Positions 16,779-25,586 are shown, counted from the first letter of the stretch. The stretch: DNA of 39,979 nucleotides from Oligoflexus sp. (GCF_035712445.1 NZ_DASTAT010000057.1:1-39979); one strand, 5' to 3'. A program made the numbers and translations. Notes: generated by a model not told the origin, from the letters alone.

Positions 16779-17504
16779 ATGAAGCTAGTTGCTGCGATCT
16801 TGTTTGTGCTTGTGAGCTCTTCGGCTTGGGCGGAAGGCTGGTCGGTTGGACCCCGCTTCGGGCATCAAAACCTGAAACTCCATTCCAAAGGATTTGAATA
16901 TAGCACTTACTCCGTCCAGGCCAACAGCACGGGACCGATCCCGCTCGAGATTGAAGTCGAGAAGGATAATGATGCATCGACAGGCCACCTCAACACCACA
17001 GTGGAAGGCATTCGCGTGAGTTACGCTTGGGAAAGCCTGACCTTGATATCCGATTTTGATTTTGCCCGATATTTCAGCACCCGCATTAAGTTTGACATCC
17101 TGGCGTTAGGGCTGGCTGGGCAATACACTTTTGTGCAAACAGAGTCCTTCCGGTTTTATGGTGCCCTCGGCTTGAGCCTGCGCCAGCTGAGAGCCACGCC
17201 CTATGAAACGGGCTATACGTTTAGCTTCGACGGGGTCGACTATAGTGGGAAATCCGAATCCATCCAGGCCAGTGTCGTGAACTATGACCTTGGTCTTGGC
17301 TTCAGCATGCCTTTAAGCGGCAGCATGAGCCTCGTCACGGAATACAAGTATTCCGATACCATGACGAAAGGCACGTTGGAGTCCTCGACCCATCATACCG
17401 TTCGGAATGCAACGGATAGCGTGGCTTATGATTCCAATTCCAAGACAAAAAACGTGTCCCTGACGACTCAGGAATTGACCTTGAGTCTGATGTTCTCGCT
17501 GTAA
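16779..17504 (+). CDS. Outer-membrane beta-barrel protein, unknown function
   Basis: A 241-residue protein with a clear signal peptide ending SSSAWA (about residues 13-18). The mature chain alternates polar and hydrophobic residues in strands separated by turns and ends in LSLMFSL, with a C-terminal aromatic-rich strand as recognised by the barrel assembly machinery. About eight to ten strands are likely (OmpA/OmpW-like size). No porin or adhesin family can be named. The ATG at 16779 follows AGGGG and starts the signal peptide; an ATG-like start 54 bases upstream has neither. It is probably monocistronic. Confidence 0.8.
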   Translation: MKLVAAILFVLVSSSAWAEGWSVGPRFGHQNLKLHSKGFEYSTYSVQANSTGPIPLEIEVEKDNDASTGHLNTTVEGIRVSYAWESLTLISDFDFARYFSTRIKFDILALGLAGQYTFVQTESFRFYGALGLSLRQLRATPYETGYTFSFDGVDYSGKSESIQASVVNYDLGLGFSMPLSGSMSLVTEYKYSDTMTKGTLESSTHHTVRNATDSVAYDSNSKTKNVSLTTQELTLSLMFSL

Positions 17505-17551
17505 TGTTACCGTATCAACCCTGAGAACGTTTTTAGCCCAACCCTGTTCAA

Positions 17552-17571
17552 AGCCGGTGGACGCACCGGCT
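17552..17571. other. GC-rich hairpin between convergent genes
   Basis: AGCCGGTG-GACG-CACCGGCT: perfect 8-bp stem, 48 bases after the barrel gene stop and facing the SRPBCC remnant. No T-run on either strand, so only a weak bidirectional terminator at best. Confidence 0.4.
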
Positions 17572-17597
17572 GTCCAGACCCGGAGTCAAAAGGCTCG

Positions 17598-17770
17598 TTA
17601 AGTGCGACGGCTCATATAAGTCTCAAGCTTATCAAACACATCGTTCCACCCTTGAGTCATACCTGCCCGCATCGCGGCAAAGGCCTTCAGCTCGTCCTGG
17701 ATGGACCCAGCCACTGCGAAAAGTGCTTGGCATTGGCCCACATGCGTAGGGGCGCAACCATCACGTTCAT
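17598..17770 (-). pseudogene. SRPBCC/AHSA1-domain remnant with internal deletion
   Basis: On the minus strand MNVMVAPLRMWANAKHFSQW-LGP resembles the N-terminal strand and helix of an AHSA1-type SRPBCC domain (compare the usual AP..VW....HL..WWGP). A few bases later, in a shifted frame, IQDELKAFAAMRAGM followed by TQGWNDVFDKLETYMSRRT matches the long C-terminal helix of the same fold, ending at 17598. About 80 residues of the middle of the domain are missing and the frames do not join, so this is a deletion remnant. The sequence upstream to 17900 is open in the same frame but resembles nothing I know. Confidence 0.6.
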
Positions 17771-17903
17771 CAATTTTTGCGGATAGAAAGATGGATCGTA
17801 TTCTGGCAACTTGCCTCTGACTCCGGTTTTCTGCTCATCAGCTATCTCAGCATCTTTATCCAGAGCCTTCCAATCGGCCGGGAGAGTGGCATCCATCTCT
17901 TTT

Positions 17904-18308
17904 TCATCGCGGCGATTGCCACGCCTTCCATCGTCCTCGATGTGCAGAAGATGCGTTGCGGATAGTTCCGGCCCATACCACAAAGGGTATGAAGGCCAAG
18001 AGATCCCAAGGATCCGCGATAAATCCGCAGTGAGAGAATATCCAGCCACAGGTTGACCTTGCCGCAAGGTCGGCCAGTGGCTGTGATGTTTTTACCGCTA
18101 TCGCAAAGCCTAGACTGATGAGGGTGGCCCAGCCGTGATTCAGGCCGAGCGGGGGTATTCCGCGCAGGAGGCGATAGACAACGAAGGGACCGGCGAAGTC
18201 CGAGAGTTTGCCGGTGATCAGGCCTGGGTACCACTGTTTGAAGAGGTGGTCGTTGGCCAGGAGGAGCAGGGTCATGGTAAGGAGAAAGAACTCGTCTCTC
18301 GCTTTCAT
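17904..18308 (-). CDS. Small multi-pass membrane protein, unknown function
   Basis: A 134-residue protein with about four membrane segments. The segment NDHLFKQWYPGLITGKLSDFAGPF resembles a motif I recall in uncharacterised membrane proteins of myxobacteria and relatives; no function is known. The start at 18308 overlaps the upstream gene's stop as ATGA, which settles it and implies translational coupling. The last 20 residues (HRGRWKAWQSPR) are hydrophilic and of poor quality, so the true end may be altered by the rearrangement that produced the SRPBCC remnant next door. Confidence 0.65.
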   Translation of the reverse strand: MKARDEFFLLTMTLLLLANDHLFKQWYPGLITGKLSDFAGPFVVYRLLRGIPPLGLNHGWATLISLGFAIAVKTSQPLADLAARSTCGWIFSHCGFIADPWDLLAFIPFVVWAGTIRNASSAHRGRWKAWQSPR

Positions 18309-19120
18309 GGTTCGACCACAGTAAATTCGATGGACTGTTCCAAGTTTTGCAGGTCCTCGCTGCAAATATAGATGGAACGGTCTTTGGCAGGTATTTCCAC
18401 TCGCTTGACGACCCGATCCTTATCAAATAGCAAAGCCTGATAGCTTTGAATGACTGGAATCAATTCGTTGTCCCCATCATAGACATTTATTGAAGGGAAA
18501 TTTCCGCCGTTTGGTATTGAAGAATTCTCCTGATGCACAAAGACAGGATCATAGTTGATGAATCCTGGCCGAATCACGATATTTCGGAACACATAGAATT
18601 CCTGTGTTCGGGGATCGGTGCCTAGCATGCGACAGTTGGCGAGGTGCTGATTGTCAGCCGTATCCCCTGAGACATGCGGTTTGATTTCGATAGTGATCGT
18701 AAATTCGGGAAATTCAACGGTGTCTTTCCAATCTTGAGTTACAGTCCAGTTTGGGCTGCCATAGGGTGCATCGAATTTGAAGGTATTCGGTAGACCTGTT
18801 TCATCGAAGTAGTCATGAGATACCGATTCTATCCCGGGCAACTCCACGAGCAAGGGACTGTTTAAAAAGCCATTGTATGTCATAAGGTAAGCGCGGCCTT
18901 CTGGACTGTCGAGATATAAGTCGGTGATGGTTCGGAATCCTGAGCAAGGTTCATTCGCGGTTGTCGCACAACTTATACGAACTTCATGGATAGATCCTTC
19001 GGGGAGAATATAGCCATTTGTCAAGTCAGGTGGAACGGCACGGGATCCCGTCTTATAAGAGTCCGCAAGCAGTGATAGCAGCGCCAGAAACCAAGCTAAG
19101 AATTGAAACGCAAGCCGCAT
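18305..19120 (-). CDS. Exported protein of unknown function
   Basis: A 271-residue protein with an N-terminal signal peptide (MRLAFQFLAWFLALLSLLA) and no lipobox. The mature chain is rich in beta-forming, acidic and aromatic residues and has four cysteines (in ISCATTANEPCSGF, ANCRM and YICSED) that could form two disulfides, typical of a periplasmic beta-sandwich. I do not recognise the family. AAGGA precedes the ATG at 19120 by 6 bases; an upstream in-frame ATG would add 82 residues that do not look coding. It overlaps the following membrane protein gene by 4 bases, so the two products probably work together. Confidence 0.75.
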   Translation of the reverse strand: MRLAFQFLAWFLALLSLLADSYKTGSRAVPPDLTNGYILPEGSIHEVRISCATTANEPCSGFRTITDLYLDSPEGRAYLMTYNGFLNSPLLVELPGIESVSHDYFDETGLPNTFKFDAPYGSPNWTVTQDWKDTVEFPEFTITIEIKPHVSGDTADNQHLANCRMLGTDPRTQEFYVFRNIVIRPGFINYDPVFVHQENSSIPNGGNFPSINVYDGDNELIPVIQSYQALLFDKDRVVKRVEIPAKDRSIYICSEDLQNLEQSIEFTVVEP

Positions 19121-19440
19121 GGTGCATCCTTTCAACGATGAAAACCCAAGCCTTATCGGTATTTTACGATATATTGTTAAGACGGTGGGAAAATTAAGCT
19201 GAAATTCGCAGGTTGGAACTGCGGATTTCGTCGGAATCCGCGCAGCAATAAAAATCAGGGAGACCTCGAGAAGCGGAGCATTGCTGGCCAGGATTACACA
19301 CAGCGGAAACCAGTCCGAAAGTGACGGCTCGCTCAAAGGCGACCATCGCTGCTCTGCAAGGAACAATACTTCAGTCGCGAATATGATGCTAAGATTGCGG
19401 TGTCAGTGGTGAAATCCAAGGCAGTTCTATAGAGGTATTT
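19121..19440. other. Divergent intergenic region
   Basis: 320 bases between the exported-protein gene (minus) and the methyltransferase gene (plus); it should hold both promoters. I see no convincing -35/-10 pair, repeat or RNA gene. Confidence 0.5.
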
Positions 19441-20139
19441 ATGAGCACGAATCCGCCGGACTTTTTTGCTGGAGAAGCTGCGCTTACTTATGACGAGCGA
19501 AACAAAAAGCTTGCTCAAATTTCAGACGCTCTTCATTTTCTAATCGGTTTGATCTTAAAGGACCTACCGAAACAGTCCCGTATTCTCTGTGTGGGTGTGG
19601 GAACGGGTGCAGAGATTTTATCCCTGGCGCGGAATTTTCCAGAGTGGCGTTTTCTGGGGTTGGATCCCTCGCAGGCGATGCTTGAGGTCTGTCGGGAAAG
19701 ACTCAAAGGTGCCGGTTTGGAAAACCGTTGTGAATTTGTACATGGTTATATTCAGGATCTTTCTGATCAAGAACGCTTCGATGCTGTGCTGAGTATACTT
19801 GTCGCTCATTTCGTGGCGCACGGGCAGCGGTTGGATTACTTTCAGAATATGGCTAACCGTTTGCGTATAGGTGGTTACCTTATTAATGCAGAGATTAGTT
19901 TCGATATGAATTCAGTGGAATTTCCAGCTATGCTAAGAAACTGGAAAGAAATACAAACCCTGATGGGTGCGACTGAGGAATCTCTTGAGAAGCTTCCCAT
20001 CATATTGAGGGATGTTCTAACGGTTGTTCCTCCCGCAGAGACTGAGAATTTCTTCCGAATGAGTGGGATTGGTTGCCCGATAAGGTTTTTTCAGGCTTTT
20101 ATGATCTGCGCTTGGTATGGGAAAAAAGTCAGCTCATAG
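19441..20139 (+). CDS. Class I SAM-dependent methyltransferase
   Basis: A 232-residue protein with the Rossmann-type methyltransferase pattern: motif I ILCVGVGTGAEIL (48-60), the acidic end of strand 2 in FLGLDPSQAML (71-81), a motif near VHGYIQDL for strand 3, and LRIGGYLINAE for strand 5. The Asp after GL should bind the SAM ribose. The C-terminal third (about 150-232), which would recognise the substrate, is not diagnostic. Overall it resembles CmoA/UbiE-like small-molecule or tRNA-modifying enzymes, but none specifically. AGAGGT lies 4 bases before the ATG. Its A+T content is visibly higher than that of neighbouring genes, which could reflect transfer. Confidence 0.85.
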   Translation: MSTNPPDFFAGEAALTYDERNKKLAQISDALHFLIGLILKDLPKQSRILCVGVGTGAEILSLARNFPEWRFLGLDPSQAMLEVCRERLKGAGLENRCEFVHGYIQDLSDQERFDAVLSILVAHFVAHGQRLDYFQNMANRLRIGGYLINAEISFDMNSVEFPAMLRNWKEIQTLMGATEESLEKLPIILRDVLTVVPPAETENFFRMSGIGCPIRFFQAFMICAWYGKKVSS

Positions 20140-20194
20140 AGGATATTGCCAGGTTGATCGAGGCTGATCTTATCATGCGCCACCGAAAAGCAAG

Positions 20195-20220
20195 AGGCAG
20201 GGAGCCTTCGCCCCCTGCCT
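20195..20220 (-). terminator. Probable terminator of the DUF2092 operon
   Basis: Minus strand AGGCAGGG / CCCTGCCT (8 bp, loop of 10) followed by CTTGCTTTT. It lies between converging genes and could serve both. Confidence 0.5.
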
Positions 20221-20295
20221 TTGCACACGTCATCTCTGATTCGTGCCCGTGAGACGCTTGTGTTAAAACGATCGTGAGTAGGACCGAATACTACT

Positions 20296-20616
20296 TCATT
20301 GTTTTTCCTCGGACGCATTCGAAGAATCTCGTGAATCTTCGGAATTCTGGATCTCGGGCCGTTTGCTATCGGATTCGGTCCTGTCCTCGTTATACGTGTC
20401 GGGGCTGGTTTCAGGAAAGGCGTAATAGCCCCTGGCAAAAGCCGTGCGCCGTGCACCGACGACGACCCCTCCGGCAGGACCCCGGGCAACGAAAGCCGAC
20501 CGGCGCGCGACATAGGCCTCTGCGGTGTCGGACACGGATACTTTAAAGCTTGCGCCTGCGTAATCAAGAATAGGCAAGGCAAGCAGTCCTGCCATCACAG
20601 TCAACGATTTTTTCAT
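20296..20616 (-). CDS. Small exported protein paired with DUF2092 gene
   Basis: A 106-residue protein with a signal peptide (MKKSLTVMAGLLALPILDYA, cut near AGA 20-22), a central Ala/Val/Gly/Arg-rich stretch (YVARRSAFVARGPAGGVVVGARR) and a C-terminal 45 residues that are very acidic and Ser/Asp/Glu-rich, probably disordered. No family is recognised beyond its arrangement: small Val/Ala-rich exported proteins commonly follow DUF2092 genes. The start lies 24 bases after the upstream gene's stop, so they form an operon. Confidence 0.75.
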   Translation of the reverse strand: MKKSLTVMAGLLALPILDYAGASFKVSVSDTAEAYVARRSAFVARGPAGGVVVGARRTAFARGYYAFPETSPDTYNEDRTESDSKRPEIQNSEDSRDSSNASEEKQ

Positions 20617-20640
20617 GAGTGTATCTCCACTGAATTCTTG

Positions 20641-21378
20641 TTAGAGAGCCAGGCGGAAGGTCCCGGGAGTCAGAGGAACCTGCTGAGCGCCGGCCGGAAT
20701 CTTCGAGGTGAAGCTGTTTTCTTCGATGCTGGTGTTATAGGTCCATTGTCCGAAAGTAACCTGATACTGGGGAGCCTGGGCAACGCTGCGGGTGGTGATG
20801 ACCGACTTGCAGATCGACCCCTGAGCGTCCTGAGCCACCCAGAGCTGCCAGTCGGCAACGGCCGTGCGGAAGGCGATATGTTCGCAGTTCCGAGCTGCAA
20901 CCCGGCTGACTCCAATGTACTTCGCCTTCAGGACGCTTTTTTGGGCCACTTCCGTAAGATTGCTCAGCAGGAGGTCGATCAAAGGAGCCTGGACATTCAG
21001 TTCATCCAGCTTCATGAGCAGATCGTCGACAGTGCCTTCCAAGGCCATCTGCCCATATCGCTTTCCAATAGGGTCGATGACGGTGAAGGTTTTTCCGTCG
21101 AAATATGCGACCTGATTCTCGTCCCCCGTTTTCTGCGCATAGAGCTTGCCAGGTCTTTCGAATTTGACCTCAAGACTGAAAGTTCTTTGCAGCTTGAAAT
21201 CTTCGGTGGGTTCGACTTCGTCGATCGTGGCCACAGCCCGAACCGAAAGAGTTTTTGCGGACTGGAGCGTGTTGGTAGTTTTCTTAAGGAGAGCGAGTGC
21301 TTTTTCCGAGGATTCATCCGCATAGCCTTGAGTGGAGAGAATCAATAATAAGCCGCTTGCAATGGCAGACTTTAACAT
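20641..21378 (-). CDS. DUF2092-family periplasmic protein (LolA-like fold)
   Basis: A 245-residue exported protein with a signal peptide cut near GYA-DE (about 20). After an N-terminal helix with ALALLKKTTNTLQSAKTLSV, the chain consists of antiparallel strands: LEVKFERPGKLYAQ, QVAYFDGKTFTVIDP and the CEHIAFRTAVADWQLWV segment are typical of DUF2092, which is related to the lipoprotein carriers LolA/LolB. The closing GTFRLAL strand completes the half-barrel. Two cysteines (CEH and ICKS) may pair. The partner lipid or lipoprotein is unknown. It is first in a two-gene operon. Confidence 0.85.
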   Translation of the reverse strand: MLKSAIASGLLLILSTQGYADESSEKALALLKKTTNTLQSAKTLSVRAVATIDEVEPTEDFKLQRTFSLEVKFERPGKLYAQKTGDENQVAYFDGKTFTVIDPIGKRYGQMALEGTVDDLLMKLDELNVQAPLIDLLLSNLTEVAQKSVLKAKYIGVSRVAARNCEHIAFRTAVADWQLWVAQDAQGSICKSVITTRSVAQAPQYQVTFGQWTYNTSIEENSFTSKIPAGAQQVPLTPGTFRLAL

Positions 21379-21592
21379 AATCTATTCCTCATTTTTACTA
21401 GAGTTGGTTCCCAATGGTGACTGCAGTCTTGCCCAATCTCTACGCGATAAAAATCGTTTTGGGAATTGGAGTGTTTATCCTCGCGCTTTTCCCTATTCCA
21501 TCGCTCGCATGCTATCAAAACCCTGTCCGGCAAGAGTTCCAGAAATAAAGACCCAACTGTCGCGAATGATCGCGCTTCATTTTTTTAGTGAG

Positions 21593-21610
21593 CTACATTT
21601 TTGAATGTAG
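21593..21610. promoter_or_regulatory. Perfect hairpin/palindrome upstream of the DUF4239-like gene
   Basis: CTACATT-TTTG-AATGTAG, 7-bp arms, 57 bases before the start at 21667. It may be an operator in the divergent region 21379-21666 or part of the mRNA leader; nothing else is evident in that stretch. Confidence 0.35.
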
Positions 21611-21666
21611 GATTATCATCAATCTCGCTGCAAACATTCTCCGCACCTGAAACCTTGGAGCGAAAC

Positions 21667-22449
21667 ATGATAAAAATCCTGGAATGGTCTACGCTTTTTC
21701 CCATAGTCGTGCTGTTTGCCATCCTCCTGGCACTGTGCGAATTCGGTTTTAAACAGGGTCAGCGCTTACAGGATCGGACCGAAGATACGGTGACGGCAGG
21801 TATCGAGCCTATCATTGGGCCATTTTTAACTTTGCTCGCACTTCTCCTGGCATTTTCTGTGAGCTTTGCGGAGAGTCATTATGCTCGGCGCAAGCAATTG
21901 GCCGTCGATGAAGCGAACGCTATCGGCACTACCCTTCTCAGGACTCAATTTTTAGCCCAGCCGGATCAGGAGGCCATGGCCGCGCTCCTGCTGGAATATG
22001 CGAAAACTCGCGGAACATTCTATGAGTATCTCGCCGCGCAGAAATCCACGCGGGATACTGTGGAACTTACGAAGGCGATTCAGACTGAGCTCTGGCAGCA
22101 TGCTGCGAAGCTGGGTAAAAAATATCCAGGTTTCATAACGACCGGACTCATGGTCGACTCGCTCAATCTCGTGTTCGACATCGAGGAAAACCAGCGGATA
22201 GAGCTGACCAACACCATCCCAATCAGCATCATCATGCTTCTGGTGTTTGCCTCAACAGTAGCCATGGGCATGATCGGCTTCCAGTTGGGTGTTCTGCGCT
22301 CCAGGCATTGGGTTTGGACATCATTACTGGCCCTGGTGCTCGCATCGACCCTCTATGTGATTCTTGATCTGGATAAATCTCAGAAAGGATTCATCCGCAT
22401 CCAGAATGAAAGTCTATCGCGCCTGTACCAGAAACCGCCAGGCTCGTGA
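21667..22449 (+). CDS. DUF4239-like (bestrophin-type) membrane protein
   Basis: A 260-residue integral membrane protein. Two N-terminal segments (LFPIVVLFAILLALCEFG and IIGPFLTLLALLLAFSVSF) flank EDTVTAGIEPI, followed by the hallmark FAESHYARRKQLAVDEANAIGTTLLR, a long cytosolic helical region (about 90-180), then two more segments (IIMLLVFASTVAMGMIGF and WTSLLALVLASTLYVILDLD). This order fits DUF4239, distantly related to bestrophin anion channels; transport has not been shown for the bacterial family. GGAG lies 8 bases before the ATG at 21667. It is probably monocistronic. Confidence 0.8.
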   Translation: MIKILEWSTLFPIVVLFAILLALCEFGFKQGQRLQDRTEDTVTAGIEPIIGPFLTLLALLLAFSVSFAESHYARRKQLAVDEANAIGTTLLRTQFLAQPDQEAMAALLLEYAKTRGTFYEYLAAQKSTRDTVELTKAIQTELWQHAAKLGKKYPGFITTGLMVDSLNLVFDIEENQRIELTNTIPISIIMLLVFASTVAMGMIGFQLGVLRSRHWVWTSLLALVLASTLYVILDLDKSQKGFIRIQNESLSRLYQKPPGS

Positions 22450-22659
22450 GAATATCCTGCTCAAGCGAACAGCTCGCTCCCAATGGTTGTAGAATTTCAG
22501 CGCGTTCCCCGATTCATTGCGCAAATGTAAGGCCTATTTTCAGGAGTTTTTCCCTCACCTTACTGCTCTTGCGTAAACCAGCAATACCTTTCTGCACAAC
22601 CTGCATAATCAAGACGCCGAACTCATCTTCAGTGCGGAAATCAGGCTGCGAGGTTCGAA

Positions 22660-25491
22660 ATGAGTATATTGCTCCATGTGCTGATGCTGATCATGATATT
22701 CAGCGCCCCGGCTTTGCGTGCCGCGCAAGACCCCTTGCGCATGGAAGCGGGTGCCGTTTTCCATAAGGCGGATCTTTTGCCCCACACCGCCTATCTTGTG
22801 GATTCTGACGGCAGCATCATGGTGGAAGATCTTCCCGGTCGTGACAGCGAAATGATGGCCGTCACAGGGCGCGGGGTCTTTATCTTCAATAAGGATGTCT
22901 TTTGGATTCAGTTTCAGATCGATAACCGCTTGAACGAGACCAGGCCTTTGACCTTGATGCATGCGCAATCCTATCTGGACCGGGTCGATCTTTTCGAATG
23001 GAAGGATGGCCATGCTGAAAAGCTGATGCTACGTGGGGATCGGGTGCCGGATCCCGCGCGGGAATTCCGCCATGCACTCTTTCCGCTGCAGGTGACGCCG
23101 GGTCTTCATACCTACTATGCGCGGATTCAAACCGATGGCCCCATGAATCTTCAGTTCTATGCCTGGGAACCGGATGCGCTGGCTCGTTATATGCGCAATG
23201 ACTTTCTTGCGATCGGCCTTCTGTTCGGCTTCATCGCCGTGATGGTCGCCTATAACAGCTTCATCGGTTTCCGGCTGCGCATCCCCTACTACTTTGTCTA
23301 CGTGGGCTACATCGTCTGCTTCGGCCTCGTCCAGTTTCACTTCACCGGGATGAGCCGCTATGTGTTCCCGGATCATCCGTTCGCTTCGTTTCTGATCCAT
23401 GAGGGCATCATTTTCGCAGCGGAGATCGCCGGGATCTGCGGCTGCCTTTTCGCCATTCCCTTCCTGGATCTGCGCAGCGCCTCGCCCCGTCTCGTCAAGG
23501 CGATTTATGCCGCGTTTTCCCTGTCCATTCTCAATATGATCATCAGCGTCTTCGATTTTAACCTGTCCTCGTCGCTCGTTCTCTTCACCAATGCGATCCT
23601 GTCGAATCTCCTGGTGTATGCCGGGGTCTCCAGCTGCTTCAGACGCTATCGGCCGGCTTATTTTTATACAGCGGCCTGGCTCTTCATCATCGTCGGCAGT
23701 CTGATCACCATGTCACGCATCTACGGTTTTTTGCCGGATAATACCTTCACTGCCTGGAGCCAATTCGTGGGCGGTGCGATCGAGGTCGTCCTTCTTTCCC
23801 TGGCGCTCGGTGACAAGATCAGCTTTGAGCAGGAACAATCCCACGCCGCGATCACGCAGCTCAACACCGAACTGAACAAGGCCAACGATAACCTGAAGGA
23901 ACATATCGAGAACGTCGAAGCCATCGTCGACGAGAAAACCCGCGACATTCGTTCGATCATGGAACATATTCCCTTGGGTGTTTTCATGATCAAGACCGAT
24001 GGAACCCTGCATAAGGACCATTCGCGGTCGATTCAAGCGATCTTTGCCGGTCAGATTTTCGAAGCGTCGCCGGCCTGTTCTTTGATCTTCGCCAGAAGCT
24101 CTTTGAATACCGACGAAATCAGCCAGGCGGAAAGCTGCATCCAGGCCGCCATGGGCGAGGATGTGCTGAATTTCCAGATGAATGCCCATGCCCTGCCGCT
24201 GGAAATTCGCCGCACCGACGATCGCGGCCACGCGCACATTTTTGAATTGACCTGGAATCCTATTGAAACAGCGGCCGGAACGCTGGATAAGATCCTGGTG
24301 ACCATGCGCGATGTGACGGAAATCCGTAGCCTCCAGGAACAAAGCCGCGATCAGCAGCAGGAGCTGGAATTCATCGGCGAGATCCTGAGCGTCCCCACGC
24401 CGCGTTTCATTCGCTTCATGAATTCCTGCCGGGAACTGATCCAGGAAAACGTCAAGCTCGTGGGTTCACAGGGCATCCAAAAGCGTAATATTGAAATTCT
24501 GAAACTGCTCTTCATCAACATGCATACGATCAAAGGCTCGGCCCGTTCGCTCTACCTGAAGAAACTGGCTCATATCTTCCACGATATTGAGCAGTATTAT
24601 GCCCTATTGCAGAAGGATCCGAACACCCCTTGGGACGTGGAAAAGATGAAGGCTGGCCTCGCTGATGCCCAGCGCATCGTCCATGTATATGAGAACCTCG
24701 CGAAGGAAAAGCTCGGCCGCGGTGTGGATTTAACCCACGTCATTGAGTTCAGGACGGAACAGATTGAAACTCTCTATCGCTCGCTCAGCAATGCTTTGCG
24801 TGGTGAGACCCTGCCGCTGCCCATCCAGGAGAGCGTGGGCGACATTCAGGCCCTCTTCTTCCATAAGATATTTAAAGACGTGCGCGAGGTGTTCCAGGAC
24901 CTGTCCGGCTGCCTGCCGCTTCTGGCCAAGGATCTGCAAAAAGAGATCCCGAACGTCGACGTGGAAACCGGCGGCATCCTTTTTGGGGATCGCGCCGAAG
25001 AACTGTTCCGGAACATCTTTGTTCACATCCTGCGCAATTCCATGGACCATGGTCTGGAATCCGCCCGCGAACGAGTGGACGCTGGAAAAGCGGCCAAGGG
25101 TCGCCTGATGATCACCATGGAGCGGCAGGATGAAACCTTGGTGCTGCGCTACGGCGACGACGGACGGGGCCTGAACTTGACCCGAATCGCCGAGGTGGGG
25201 CTCGCTCGGGGCATCGTGACTCCGGACGAGGCGCGGGATCCCCATAACGTTGCAGCTTTGATCTTTGATTCCGGGCTTTCGACGGCCAATCAACTGACGG
25301 AAATTTCCGGCCGTGGTGTGGGAATGGGCGCCGTCCGCCGCTTTATCGAGGACTGCGGAGGTCACATCACCCTTGACCTTCAGCTGGCCTCGGGGCAACA
25401 CGATGGTTACTGCCCCTTCCAATTTGTCATAACTTTGCCCTTTGATCTTTTCGAAGAGCCCTTGTATCAGAATGCGCGCCGGGCCGCCTAA
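22660..25491 (+). CDS. 7TMR-DISM sensor with CheA-like HPt and ATPase domains
   Basis: A 943-residue sensor kinase. Order: signal peptide (1-21), periplasmic DISM domain (about 25-175), seven-helix membrane domain (183-385), coiled coil (385-430), a PAS-like stretch (about 430-555), an HPt domain with phospho-acceptor His622 in INMHTIKGSARS, a linker, and a histidine-kinase ATPase domain with Asn793 in HILRNSMDHGLES, DDGRG (833-837) and GRGVGMG (884-890). These last motifs are the CheA type. CheA's dimerisation and CheW-like domains are not apparent, and there is no receiver domain, so it must pass phosphate to a response regulator encoded elsewhere. DISM domains are thought to bind carbohydrates, which would suit the neighbouring sugar genes (inference). 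GAGG precedes the ATG. Confidence 0.9.
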   Translation: MSILLHVLMLIMIFSAPALRAAQDPLRMEAGAVFHKADLLPHTAYLVDSDGSIMVEDLPGRDSEMMAVTGRGVFIFNKDVFWIQFQIDNRLNETRPLTLMHAQSYLDRVDLFEWKDGHAEKLMLRGDRVPDPAREFRHALFPLQVTPGLHTYYARIQTDGPMNLQFYAWEPDALARYMRNDFLAIGLLFGFIAVMVAYNSFIGFRLRIPYYFVYVGYIVCFGLVQFHFTGMSRYVFPDHPFASFLIHEGIIFAAEIAGICGCLFAIPFLDLRSASPRLVKAIYAAFSLSILNMIISVFDFNLSSSLVLFTNAILSNLLVYAGVSSCFRRYRPAYFYTAAWLFIIVGSLITMSRIYGFLPDNTFTAWSQFVGGAIEVVLLSLALGDKISFEQEQSHAAITQLNTELNKANDNLKEHIENVEAIVDEKTRDIRSIMEHIPLGVFMIKTDGTLHKDHSRSIQAIFAGQIFEASPACSLIFARSSLNTDEISQAESCIQAAMGEDVLNFQMNAHALPLEIRRTDDRGHAHIFELTWNPIETAAGTLDKILVTMRDVTEIRSLQEQSRDQQQELEFIGEILSVPTPRFIRFMNSCRELIQENVKLVGSQGIQKRNIEILKLLFINMHTIKGSARSLYLKKLAHIFHDIEQYYALLQKDPNTPWDVEKMKAGLADAQRIVHVYENLAKEKLGRGVDLTHVIEFRTEQIETLYRSLSNALRGETLPLPIQESVGDIQALFFHKIFKDVREVFQDLSGCLPLLAKDLQKEIPNVDVETGGILFGDRAEELFRNIFVHILRNSMDHGLESARERVDAGKAAKGRLMITMERQDETLVLRYGDDGRGLNLTRIAEVGLARGIVTPDEARDPHNVAALIFDSGLSTANQLTEISGRGVGMGAVRRFIEDCGGHITLDLQLASGQHDGYCPFQFVITLPFDLFEEPLYQNARRAA

Positions 25492-25548
25492 GGGCCCCAA
25501 AAGTTGTTTTTTTCCTTCACGCGTGTCGCCATGCCGACATAACTTACC

Positions 25549-25586
25549 TATTTATTTCTCAATTATTTCGCATAATTGAATAAATA
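25549..25586. promoter_or_regulatory. A+T-rich inverted repeat upstream of hexR
   Basis: CAATTAT-TTCGC-ATAATTG at 25560-25578 is a perfect 7-bp repeat, extended outward by TATTTATT and ATAAATA with a 3-base offset. It lies about 165 bases before the hexR start in a 258-base intergenic region and has no T-run, so an operator or a promoter element is more likely than a terminator. Confidence 0.45.

Noticed and set aside
25492..25520. Terminator after the sensor kinase gene
   Set aside because: GGGCC/GGCCC overlaps the stop and the T-run begins about 9 bases after the stem, too far for a convincing Rho-independent terminator.
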